In this document: positions 1 to 7,167 of the stretch, piece after piece
Layout: the number at the start of each line of letters is the position of its first letter
Position numbering within the stretch: position 1 is the first letter of the stretch
Assembly (NCBI GenBank): GCA_002699335.1
Contig: PACG01000161.1
Coordinates: forward strand, 2,622 to 12,943
Length of the DNA stretch: 10,322 nucleotides
Source: Candidatus Poribacteria bacterium
GTDB lineage: Bacteria; Poribacteria; WGA-4E; UBA9662
Direction of reading: 5' to 3'
Made by a program: the position numbers and the translations under genes
Notes under the pieces: model-generated
Seen by the model: the letters and a program-made list of their open reading frames with translations, nothing else
Told to the model about the DNA's origin: nothing
Databases searched by the model: none

Positions 1-37
1 TCCACCGATTGCACTAGTCAGTTGAATCCGCGACTTC

Positions 38-61
38 ATTTCACGTCAATATTTCACGTCA
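38..61. repeat. Tandem 11-bp direct repeat upstream of the first gene
   Basis: ATTTCACGTCA occurs at 38-48 and again at 51-61, a 13-bp period of slightly more than one helical turn. It lies about 30 bp upstream of the proposed -35 box of the gene at 163, a usual place for an activator site. That it binds a regulator is inference; the repeat itself is directly visible. Confidence 0.5.
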
Positions 62-90
62 GTGCAGACTATAATCATTGGGACAAACTT

Positions 91-120
91 TTGTAAATAG
101 TGAAACGTCTACTTTATACT
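91..120 (+). promoter_or_regulatory. Putative sigma70-type promoter for the gene at 163
   Basis: A -35-like TTGTAA (91-96) and a -10-like TATACT (115-120) are separated by 18 bp. Transcription would start near 127, leaving a leader of about 36 bases that contains the ribosome site GGAG at 151-154. The match is reasonable but not perfect, and this is the best candidate in the 160 bases before the gene. Confidence 0.4.
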
Positions 121-162
121 TCTCATGCTAGCAACAGCAATTGTACCAATGGAGAATAATTG

Positions 163-1569
163 ATGACCCCGGAACAGATTTTTGAACGGATACATACGGC
201 GATTCATACGATGATAAAAGCAGGACAACCCTACAAAGGACTGTTTCCCTCTATTCTTGATCCTCAAGCCGGTGAGATGTTGCAGACCAAACCGCCTAAA
301 ATACCGGGCCAGCGTGACGGAGACCGGGCACACCTGGGGTGTAATTTGATCCACGATGAACCTCTGCTGCAAACAATGTATGCTTTAGAGGAACCACGAT
401 ATACTGAGGCCGCAGACCGGTATCTGTCCCATTTCGCTCACAATTGTACCAATACAGCTACCGGCTTGTTTCCATGGGGAGAACATTCGTTCTGGCACCT
501 GGTGGAAGAAAGGGTTGGTTGTTCACGAAACCTTCAAGGGGGCAACGCAATTCATGATCATCTGCGCCTGGTGCCGCTCTGGCTGTGGGAGAAATTAAAT
601 TTCTTCAATCCTGATTGTGTCCAAAGTTTCGCTGATGGTCTTGATTATCACTGGACCCAAGGCGCAGGGAATGAGTATATTCGTCACGCCAATATCGAGG
701 TTCAATCCCAACTTGTGCGCGGCGATCGATCCTGCGATTTTCCACGGCACTCTGGTTTCTACATCTTTGACCTGACTTTTGCTTATGCTCAACACCAACG
801 TCCAGAGATTTTAGATCAGATCCGTCTCATGACCGATTACTGGTGGGAAAAGCGTGATGAGTGCGGACTGTTGCTAATCGAGAGCCGATCCCCACGAATA
901 GCCGAGCGTTTTTTTGGCAACAATGCCCCCACTCAAACCCTGTCGTTGGGGGCCAGTTTGTTGGAATCAGCAGAACTGATGGAACCATTTGATGTTGAAC
1001 TGGCTTCAAAGATGAGATCCTATGCGCGCGTATACATCGGTGGTTTTCTGTCGGCTCCACACCAACTAGAAGAAAAGAGGTTTGTCGGTCTGTGCCAGAA
1101 GGGAACACAGAAGGTTGTCGAACTCATGTCCATTTGGGGCAGTGTATATGGTGCGAGCGCCGCTGGTGGCACGGCGGTCCTCTGTATGAATGTCTGGCGA
1201 CTGACACAGGAACCGGCGTTATTAAAATGGGCACAGGCAGTCGGGCAGGGATACCTGGATGAACCATTTCCACTGGACCAGATCATCACCGAAGGATTCA
1301 AAATCCCGGTGGCCGATCCGGGACTGGTTCTGGCACTTTTTTCAGATCTATACCAGGTAACCGATAATTCCAGTTGGCTGGAGGCAGGACTTGATCTTGC
1401 GACCTCTGTTTGTGAGGTTTATTTTCAGGAGGCGCTACCGCTCGGCGCCTCTGGTATTGACTGGTACGAATCTCAAATCGGTCCGGGATTCCTGATTCAC
1501 GGGTTGGTCCGTTTGGCCTACCTGGCGGAGGGGATCTGCCCGCTAGCTCCGAATTATACCGCCAGATAG
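163..1569 (+). CDS. Putative (alpha/alpha)6-toroid carbohydrate-active protein, 468 aa
   Basis: I do not recognise the exact family. The protein is rich in Trp, His and aromatic helix pairs, with no signal peptide or membrane segment, and the repeated helix-turn-helix pattern with Gly-rich turns resembles the six-hairpin toroids used by epimerases, GH88/105-type hydrolases and some polysaccharide lyases. Distinct conserved-looking patches are GLFPWGEHSFWH (residues 101-112), GGNAIHDHLRLVPLWLW (126-142) and GIDWYESQIGPGF (431-443), with several His, Asp and Glu that could line an active cleft. A TTG at 160 extends the frame by one codon, but ATG at 163 sits 8 bases after GGAG (151-154) and is preferred. 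The gene converges on the GH101-like glycosidase, so a shared role in glycan breakdown is plausible inference. The frame is intact, unlike most of its surroundings. Confidence 0.8.
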   Translation: MTPEQIFERIHTAIHTMIKAGQPYKGLFPSILDPQAGEMLQTKPPKIPGQRDGDRAHLGCNLIHDEPLLQTMYALEEPRYTEAADRYLSHFAHNCTNTATGLFPWGEHSFWHLVEERVGCSRNLQGGNAIHDHLRLVPLWLWEKLNFFNPDCVQSFADGLDYHWTQGAGNEYIRHANIEVQSQLVRGDRSCDFPRHSGFYIFDLTFAYAQHQRPEILDQIRLMTDYWWEKRDECGLLLIESRSPRIAERFFGNNAPTQTLSLGASLLESAELMEPFDVELASKMRSYARVYIGGFLSAPHQLEEKRFVGLCQKGTQKVVELMSIWGSVYGASAAGGTAVLCMNVWRLTQEPALLKWAQAVGQGYLDEPFPLDQIITEGFKIPVADPGLVLALFSDLYQVTDNSSWLEAGLDLATSVCEVYFQEALPLGASGIDWYESQIGPGFLIHGLVRLAYLAEGICPLAPNYTAR

Positions 1570-1689
1570 GCAGCTCGAATCGGTGACATGTAATTTTCGA
1601 TCGTGCAGCTAAAAGTACAGAAGCCGTGGCGCCTCTTAAATAAGGTGGTTACTCCTGCCCGTAGATTGCGGTTGTCGATAGAAAGCGCA

Positions 1690-1695
1690 TAAATA
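1690..1695. repeat. Left target-site duplication of the IS982 element
   Basis: TAAATA lies immediately outside the left terminal inverted repeat and is matched exactly by 2692-2697 outside the right one. IS982-family elements are known to duplicate a short, often AT-rich target. The match still being perfect despite the wrecked transposase supports simple insertion without later rearrangement. Confidence 0.7.
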
Positions 1696-1711
1696 ACCTC
1701 AGTTCGGCCTT
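1696..1711 (+). repeat. IS982 terminal inverted repeat, transposase 3' side
   Basis: ACCTCAGTTCGGCCTT here pairs with ACCTGAATTCGGGATT read on the minus strand from 2691. They agree at 12 of 16 positions, with mismatches at positions 5, 7, 13 and 14. The decay level fits that of the transposase. Confidence 0.7.
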
Positions 1712-1720
1712 TTTGACCTC

Positions 1721-2595
1721 TCACAAAGCAGTGAGAGCATTATGGGGCATTCTAATGGAAGATTTCTTCTCCTTCCAAGTGTAAGAAATGAGTCCCGCTA
1801 TTAAGTTGACCCTAAAATTGACTGGGCTCCGCTGTCTGGAGTGTTCAATATCACAGATGTTTTTTAGCCAATCATTTATTGTTTCAATGATAAATCTCTG
1901 GCCTAGAAGAAATTTATCTTCAAGTGGTATCAACCTGTTTTTCATCTTCGATCTGAGGTTAGTTATCAGTTCTGATCCATCTTCAAATAGCTGTTCAAAA
2001 AGTTTTTTACCTAGATATCCCTTATCGGTAAAAAGCTTGCCCGTCAGACCTTGACATCAGTCTTTAACCGGCGTTCGATCATCGACATTGCCGGTAGTAA
2101 CTTTAAAAGTCAGAAGTTCGCCTACTTCATTGACGATCAGATGAAGATTGAATCCAAAAAACTATCCCAGACTGGATTTTCCTCTGCTGGAAAGGCCTTT
2201 AAAGACCTTATTTCTGGGGATTCGTATGTTTTTGCAAACAGCTATCGGACAAGAATCAATCTAGCTGATGCCTGTATTTGGCCTCTACGGGACTTCAGAT
2301 AAGCCGACAGTGGGATCAGGCAGGATGGCATCCACTCAATAAAACGATGATATGAAATTAACTTTGGAAACTGCTAGAAGTGATAGTTTTGGATGTAAGG
2401 GTAGTATGACCTGAAGTTTTTACCAGCCGAATTATGACATGCAACAGTGATAGTCATAAGCTCTGAGAAGGACGTTTGCGCTGGAACGCCTCGAGGGGAC
2501 TTAGATTATTCAAACTGGATACTTTTATTATTACGGGTCTTGACAAAGTCATCGATGTGGCAGAATAATGCCGTTAGGCCATCTCTTATCTCCAT
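1721..2595 (-). pseudogene. IS982-family transposase, dead (five stops and one frameshift)
   Basis: The remnant reads from ATG (2595-2593) to TGA (1723-1721), about 291 codons, the usual length for IS982 transposases. N-terminal residues such as ALFCHIDDFVK, then LISYHRFIEWMPS and LIPLSAYLKSRRG, lead into the DDE core. The frame breaks by a one-base loss near 2276, then continues GIS*IDS, GNVDDRTPVK, FTDKGYLGKKLFEQLFEDG and RFIIETINDWLKNI. The three catalytic positions are still readable: Asp in the IDS motif, Asp in TDKGY and Glu in IIETIND. Internal stops lie at 2508-2506 (TAA), 2376-2374 (TAG), 2263-2261 (TAG), 2164-2162 (TAG) and 2059-2057 (TGA). The C-terminal 74 residues remain an open frame. 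So many independent lesions rule out sequencing error as the only cause. Confidence 0.92.
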
Positions 2596-2675
2596 TTTCA
2601 AGTTTATGTGCCACAATTATGAAGAAAAGAGTGGGGGCGTACAAGCCCTAGGAGCTTTTTTAATTTCTTACATTT

Positions 2676-2691
2676 AATCCCGAATTCAGGT
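2676..2691 (-). repeat. IS982 terminal inverted repeat, transposase 5' side
   Basis: Read on the minus strand this is ACCTGAATTCGGGATT, partner of 1696-1711. Its outermost A (base 2691) is the third base of the TAA that now ends the GH101-like gene, so the repeat and the coding sequence meet at a single base. Confidence 0.7.
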
Positions 2692-4742
2692 TAAATAGTA
2701 CCTGAACCGATCTCTATTTTGACCGGTACACCCGCTTCTAATTCCAAACGAATGGTTTGGTCTGACAGTTCGTATTGAGGTGCACCGCCTCTTCCCTCTC
2801 TTGATAAAGTAAAGATACATAGTTGTTTCCCCTGGAAATCTGGTGGCAGTTTCCAATTGCGGTTGCTTCCATCTCTGCTGTAGGCATAAATAGCTCCACG
2901 ACGAGGAATGAATCGATCGTTACCATCAGCGATAGTGACCTCCCCCGCGGTGACGTTCAGCGAGTCTGAGGATTGAATACAGACCTCGGCCACAACGTTG
3001 TCTGCGTAGGTGATCCGCCACCCTCCACCGACCTCGTCCCAAATCAGCATCTCTCTCTCATTGTAAAAATGGTGGAGCAGGGTGCCAAGATACAGGCAAT
3101 CAACGATCTCATTCCAGTTATGTTGCCATGTCCAGGTCAGAGTTTCCGTTGGCATCCAACCAAAGTATTTTTGGTGAACCTCCGGTGGCAGGTCATCGGG
3201 CGGCCATTTTCTGCCGGAGATGTCGATGTGAAGGCTGTTACAGACACCATAATCAGCCACGACGTACTGGCCGAAATGACTGCCTCTTCCACCACCAGAG
3301 ATGCGACGATGAAGGATCTGCCGCATTCGGTCAGGCGAATCGTAGTGCCAAAATCCACTCACCAGGCAAGATGGATCGAGGGGTAGGCCATTATGACCTT
3401 CCGTAGTAATCGTAATCCCACGCGCCTTTAACCAGTCCATAATCGGCATCAACCCACAAACTAGTTCCTCTAAAACACCAATCTCCTCCCAGCCAGTTCG
3501 GTCGAGCGTATTGGTCAGACGCATGTTATCGAAATGAAGTGTTTTGGCCACAGGGAAACACTCCATATATTCTTCCAGGCGTTGGAAGACTTCACCTGTC
3601 TCAACGTCGAGTGTATGGCAGACAGAGCCTTGAAGGTTAAGCGAATCTTCTGCTGAAGTCTCATTTACAACCACATAGCGACGATCCCAGTCTTGACTGT
3701 GTTGATAGGCATCGTCGATGTTGCAATGATAGCTCAAGATGGCATTGTATTTTTCCCGGCAGTTTCTGGAAAGTTGTCTCAATTGCATCTCGGTCCCGAT
3801 CTCGGGATTTGTTCCACCACCCAAGGTTGGATAGGTACCATCATGGCCGCCCGTTTGTTGGCCAACTAGATAAACGATCTGTGGTAATCCATCCGTAATG
3901 TGAAACATCGCTTTGACGATTTCTTCACTCTCCTCCAGATTGGTGGCGATTCCGGCCTCTGGTGGTGCAAAGTGCATAAAAATCTTGTATTTGACAGCAT
4001 CGTAGTAGAGAGAATCGCCTTGGGGGCGTGAACGATTAATCCAGAGACGGTAGTCGCTTAAATTAACTAACTGGTCTCCATTGATATCACCTAAAAACCC
4101 AACGGTAACCTTTAACAGGGGTAATGTCCGGTTTCTGGCTCGATACCGGTAGGTATTGAGTGCTATGGTATACGCTTCTCCTGCCGTTTTCTGGTGTGTG
4201 ATCGGGAACAGGGGATAGTTGCTGTCAACAAAAGCACAAACACGGTCATTCCAGATCGCTCCGTAAATCAGGGGCGTTGGTTCCTCTGCCGTGGTTAGTT
4301 CTGTCATCGTGCCAACTGCATCAGTAGCCCACATTTTATGGCCCGAATTAGGATCCGGTGCCCCCGTCGACATGTGCCAATAGTGGTACGACAGGTCGTT
4401 GCATACCAACAGCGGCAGGTTGATCCACCCGATTGATTCCAGTCCTTCTTCCGGGTCATCTACTTCGACCAGTGAAATCGACAACACTTCTCCCTGCAAG
4501 GCAAACTGCCAATGGACGGAAAGTTGCCTATCCTCTAATTCCATCCGATAAGAGATAACGTTTTGTTCGATTTTGACGGCCGTTTGCCACTCTTGCCAGG
4601 GAATTGCGCAACTGTTGACCTGCAGTTGGCCATCCGCATTGGCACCACCAAACACTTGACTTGTAGGTTTATGTAGATATCGATTCACAATCGGCAGCTT
4701 TGGATCTAGCTCAATGCGCAATATCTCGTTTTCCAGAATCAT
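2691..4742 (-). CDS. GH101-like endo-alpha-N-acetylgalactosaminidase family protein, 683 aa
   Basis: GH101 enzymes release O-linked core disaccharides (Gal-GalNAc) from Ser/Thr of mucin-type glycoproteins. Residues 1-210 look like the beta-sandwich (galactose-mutarotase-like) domain that precedes the barrel. GDINGDQLVNLSDYRLW (218-234) is a calcium-loop-like segment at the equivalent place in GH101. The barrel spans about 245-565: YHCNIDDAY (338-346), TLHFDN with Asp405 as candidate nucleophile, and ITITTEGHNG with Glu448 as candidate acid/base. A C-terminal beta domain follows (about 570-683). Unlike secreted GH101 enzymes it has no signal peptide or anchor as it stands. Start evidence is mixed: an upstream frame from 4812 with a better ribosome site probably encodes the original N-terminus, lost by a one-base shift. 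The stop is built from 2 target bases and the first IS982 base, so the native C-terminus may have differed. Family call is from motif memory; exact substrate is unknown. Confidence 0.75.
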   Translation of the reverse strand: MILENEILRIELDPKLPIVNRYLHKPTSQVFGGANADGQLQVNSCAIPWQEWQTAVKIEQNVISYRMELEDRQLSVHWQFALQGEVLSISLVEVDDPEEGLESIGWINLPLLVCNDLSYHYWHMSTGAPDPNSGHKMWATDAVGTMTELTTAEEPTPLIYGAIWNDRVCAFVDSNYPLFPITHQKTAGEAYTIALNTYRYRARNRTLPLLKVTVGFLGDINGDQLVNLSDYRLWINRSRPQGDSLYYDAVKYKIFMHFAPPEAGIATNLEESEEIVKAMFHITDGLPQIVYLVGQQTGGHDGTYPTLGGGTNPEIGTEMQLRQLSRNCREKYNAILSYHCNIDDAYQHSQDWDRRYVVVNETSAEDSLNLQGSVCHTLDVETGEVFQRLEEYMECFPVAKTLHFDNMRLTNTLDRTGWEEIGVLEELVCGLMPIMDWLKARGITITTEGHNGLPLDPSCLVSGFWHYDSPDRMRQILHRRISGGGRGSHFGQYVVADYGVCNSLHIDISGRKWPPDDLPPEVHQKYFGWMPTETLTWTWQHNWNEIVDCLYLGTLLHHFYNEREMLIWDEVGGGWRITYADNVVAEVCIQSSDSLNVTAGEVTIADGNDRFIPRRGAIYAYSRDGSNRNWKLPPDFQGKQLCIFTLSREGRGGAPQYELSDQTIRLELEAGVPVKIEIGSGTI
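2692..2697. repeat. Right target-site duplication of the IS982 element
   Basis: TAAATA, exact copy of 1690-1695. It lies inside the last codons of the GH101-like gene, so the target of insertion was the 3' end of that reading frame or sequence just beyond it. Confidence 0.7.
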
Positions 4743-4812
4743 AAGACTCGTTACCTTTGATCAAAATACTTGTAGCCCTTGCCAGTTTGATAGGATGAGA
4801 TGGTTCAGGCAT
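4741..4812 (-). pseudogene. Out-of-frame original N-terminus of the GH101-like gene
   Basis: ATG at 4812-4810 starts a frame reading MPEPSHPIKLARATSILIK then GNESY, which runs into the 5' end of the GH101-like gene one frame off. Removing one base at about 4740 would join GNESY directly to ILENEILRIEL, a smooth domain entry. GAGG at 4824-4821 lies 8 bases before this ATG, a better ribosome site than that of the 4742 start. I infer that the ancestral protein was about 24 residues longer and that a single inserted base now forces translation from the internal ATG, or silences the gene. Confidence 0.55.
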
Positions 4813-4820
4813 ATATATAA

Positions 4821-4850
4821 CCTCAACCTCCATAAGCTGATATAATAGCA
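4821..4850 (-). promoter_or_regulatory. Putative extended -10 promoter and ribosome site of the GH101-like gene
   Basis: On the minus strand TGCTATTAT (4850-4842) matches an extended -10 element. GGAGG (4831-4827) and GAGG (4824-4821) follow, the latter 8 bases from ATG at 4812. No good -35 box is seen, which extended -10 promoters can lack. Note that the same bases read TATAAT on the plus strand (4841-4846), so direction is not certain. Confidence 0.4.
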
Positions 4851-4874
4851 ATCGACTGGTCAAACTAACGTTAG

Positions 4875-5522
4875 GCATCCAGCAACAGATTTTACCATGA
4901 ATTCAAAAATCTGCCAGTAAAGCGGACTATCGAATTGTTTGGTTTTAATTATGAAATCGGTCTTCCCATGGCAACCTTTCTCTTCTCGGATCAAACTAGC
5001 GCCCGGATCGAAACAGCTACCACCATTGGACTGAAAAGCAAATAGGCCCAGATCGAATTTGACAAGACCTTTGGCAAAATGATGACTCTAGCGGTTCTGA
5101 GTGATGAAATGGGCCGCTTCCTCAACGCCTTGTCTCCCCCTGGCAGCCCCTTCACCTTTTATCTGGGTGTCCACTCGAAGATAGACCGATCGGTGGTGGA
5201 TCAATCAAGGCGGAAACGTTTTCGGGTGGCCCGGTACAACTTTAGACTTGGAGACTCGCTTACGCTTTAGTTCACCTCCATCGGCGAGAAGGACCATGTT
5301 GAACTAGTATTTGCCTTGAAGGTGGAGACTGTTGAAAGCGGCACCTTTGACCTGACATTGAGCCTGACAAACACCTCGACTTCCAGGCAGGTCTCCATGG
5401 CCGACTGTCCCTCACTGCCAAGCCTCACCCTGAGCAACGACCCGGCGACCGATCTGTCGATCTTCATGAAGTCTGCAGGGGCTTCCGGCGCCACTGCCTG
5501 GAAGGACATGGTAAACCGTTAG
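4875..5522 (+). pseudogene. Dead reading frame of unknown family (two in-frame TAGs)
   Basis: One frame stays protein-like for about 215 codons, interrupted only by TAG at 5043-5045 and TAG at 5268-5270 and ended by TAG at 5520-5522. Recognisable patches are RTIELFGFNYEIGLPMATFL, AQIEFDKTFGKMMTLAVL, SDEMGRFLNALSPPGSPF, FRLGDSLTL, then EKDHVELVFALKVETVES and GTFDLTLSLTNTS. The alternating hydrophobic pattern of the last third suggests beta-sandwich strands. No start codon is seen at the 5' end: stops at 4866 and 4872 precede it, so the beginning is lost or shifted. I do not recognise the family. The same-frame continuity across two stops argues that it was one gene; the pieces at 5079-5270 and 5316-5522 are unlikely to be genes by themselves. 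Confidence 0.55.
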
Positions 5523-5607
5523 ACGGCGGTTGGATGTTTCACTGACTGAGACTAGCCTCCTCATAGCTTGGCTTCTACCCGCCCAGTTCATAGGATCGTT
5601 CATTTAC

Positions 5608-5636
5608 TTGACGCCCATCATATGTTAGAAGATACA
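5608..5636 (+). promoter_or_regulatory. Weak candidate promoter for the LamG gene
   Basis: TTGACG (5608-5613) is one base from the -35 consensus, and GATACA lies 17 bp downstream (5631-5636) as a poor -10. The leader to ATG 5691 would be about 48 bases and holds GGAG at 5676-5679, 11 bases before the ATG. The -10 match is weak. Confidence 0.3.
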
Positions 5637-5690
5637 TTCCTACGTTGGGGCTGGATTTTATGGCGTAAATAATATGGAGTATGACAATAG

Positions 5691-6540
5691 ATGAGATCAA
5701 ATTTTAAATTGATCATAGCAATAGTTTACCTGATTGCTTTTGGTTTGTTTCTACCTATAAGCTGGTCAGGTCAGAGTGAACTGGTTCTTTAATTTCCCTC
5801 TGGATGAAGGAAAAGGAAACTCGGTTAAAGCTCTTTCCGATCACAAACATGTAGGGAAGTTCGAGGGGAAGCCGAAGTGGGCCAAAGGCAAGTATGGCAA
5901 TGCCGTCTCGTTGAGTGGTGCTAACGGCGGTTGGGTGGAAGTGCCAGACTCACCTTCTCTAGATATTACAAACGAAATTACTTTGATGTGTTGGGTAAAC
6001 CCAACACAGTTTACAGATGAGTGGTTTCGAATCCTCGTTAAGACCTGGAAAGGTGATACCGCCCCCTGGATGGTATATGGATTCTATGAATGGGGCGGTA
6101 GCAATGGAAAGACCGGCTTTATCGTTTCGGTTAATAAGGGCAAGGAGGGGTGCGCAGGCAGCGACGCAGGAGACACCCCCAACTTAAAACCCAAGAAATG
6201 GACACATCTGGCTGCCACCTACGATAGGACAGAGATGAAGTTTTACTATGATGGTGAAGTGAAAGCCGAACAGGGTATTAAGGGTAAGATTGATACCAAT
6301 GATGTGCCTGTATCTATAGGAAGAAACAGTGAAGGTAATAGGGAACATTACATTGGGCTTATTGATGAGGTTGCTATCTGGAAAGTGGCACTTAATAAGA
6401 ATGAGATTCAAGAGGCAATGAAGAGGGTGTATGCTATAGAACCCCAGAGCAAGCTCTCTACCAGCTGGGGATTCGTAAAAAATCAATACACCGAGCAGCC
6501 AGCTAACCAAGGAGCTCAGCAGTCCAGACTCCGGTTCTAG
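5691..6540 (+). pseudogene. Secreted LamG-domain (ConA-like) protein, broken by a one-base insertion
   Basis: ATG at 5691 begins a clear signal peptide: MRSNFK, a hydrophobic core (IIAIVYLIAFGLFLP) and a polar SWSGQSE exit. After ELVL the frame meets TAA (5790-5792). Dropping one A at 5791/5792 gives ELVLYFPLDEGKG, the normal opening of Laminin_G_3 domains, and the frame then stays open to TAG 6538-6540. The LamG body shows WVEVPDSPSLDITNEIT, LMCWVNP, WTHLAATYD, KFYYDGE, PVSIGRN and YIGLIDEVAIWKVAL, ending in SKLSTSWGFVKNQ, a tail I associate with Poribacteria LamG proteins. Such domains bind sugars or proteins outside the cell. A GTG at 5776 could start the open part, but that product would lack export. 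Only one lesion is present, so a sequencing error or recent mutation is possible. Confidence 0.85.
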
Positions 6541-6829
6541 TTAATGAGATGTGAAATATTGTGTCCTACTAAATTTTAGAGAAACTCCGTTAGGTTATTG
6601 CGACCCTTTAGCTGCCTTCTGCGCCTCAACTAGCCAGTTAAATGAGCTAATAGCTCATAGCACAAGTGATAGCCGTTGTTGCAGAACACGTCATCACTCC
6701 GCACGAATTTCTCCAAGAATGAAATTAAAGATGTAGGCATTGAATATAAGAAGGTTTCATCGGAATTACCACTTGTCAGCCGGTCACGAATACGGCCCTT
6801 AGCAGTTAGCGTTGATACCCGCGCAAATT
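6541..6829. other. Non-coding gap, nothing recognisable
   Basis: No reading frame here has protein-like content I can support on either strand. TGAGCTAATAGCTCA (near 6645-6659) is a short 6-bp hairpin without a following T run, so it is not a convincing terminator. The stretch may be worn coding sequence beyond recognition. Confidence 0.5.
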
Positions 6830-7167
6830 TTGAGCACTCTAGCTTTGTTGCTGTTCAGTCTAACGTTGCTTTCTAGTGATGCTTCTACTAGGGTTTTGTT
6901 GTTTGGTAATTTTGAGTCCAAATTAGATTTGAAGAAATGGTGGGGTAGCGAGTCGAACCCTATTGTGCCTGTGTTAGATTAGCTAATTCGGGAACTGACT
7001 GGAGAATTTTTGATGCCAGAGATGGAAAGGGCCAATTCCCATATGATAGAAAATCAAAGCGTTTTGTGCTAAAAGTAGCAGTTTTGCCTCGTAAATAACG
7101 AACTGCTCTTTACATTTGGGATGTAACCAAGAAAGGACCACCAGAACAAATAGACAAAACGTATTAA
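6830..7167 (+). pseudogene. Small secreted protein remnant, stop overlapping the next start
   Basis: From TTG 6830 one frame reads STLALLLFSLTLLSSDAS, a signal-peptide-like core, followed by TRVLLFGNFESKLDLKKWW and GSESNPIVPVLD. At TAG 6980-6982 a one-base loss shifts the frame, and the continuation reads LANSGTDWRIFDARDGKGQ, FPYDRKSKRFVLKVAVLPRK, a TAA (7096-7098), then RTALYIWDVTKKGPPEQID and KTY before TAA 7165-7167. The FGNFESKLDLKKWW start resembles the first strand of secreted ConA-like sandwich domains, but I cannot name the family. No clear ribosome site or ATG is visible, so the true start is uncertain. The final TAA shares its last A with the ATG of the alpha/beta hydrolase, the pattern of a translationally coupled pair. 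Confidence 0.6.

Larger units (their letters stand above)
1696..2691 (-). mobile_element. Degenerate IS982-family insertion sequence, complete end to end (996 bp)
   Basis: The element is bounded by imperfect inverted repeats (1696-1711 and 2676-2691, 12 of 16 positions matching, both starting ACCT from the outside) and by exact TAAATA duplications. Inside, on the minus strand, is a full-length but dead transposase with recognisable IS982 sequence from start to end. A length near 1 kb is normal for the family. The element lies in the gap between two convergent genes and touches the end of the GH101-like gene, creating its stop codon. It cannot move by itself now. Confidence 0.88.

Noticed and set aside
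1788..2054. Plus-strand 88-codon open frame
   Set aside because: Also antisense to the IS982 transposase C-terminal region; no protein-like features of its own.
2051..2302. Plus-strand 83-codon open frame
   Set aside because: It lies antisense to the IS982 transposase remnant, whose minus-strand reading has clear family sequence.
4841..4846. Plus-strand TATAAT as promoter of the 4875-5522 remnant
   Set aside because: No -35 box at proper distance; the minus-strand extended -10 reading fits the neighbouring gene better.
6645..6659. TGAGCTAATAGCTCA hairpin as a terminator of the LamG gene
   Set aside because: Only a 6-bp stem, more than 100 bases past the stop and without a T run.
6551..6876. 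Two short plus-strand frames after the LamG gene
   Set aside because: Composition is not protein-like, and the signal-peptide frame at 6830 lies in another register.
6949..6960. GAGTCGAACCC resembling a tRNA T-loop
   Set aside because: No acceptor or anticodon stems can be folded around it, and it lies inside a coding remnant (GSESNP).
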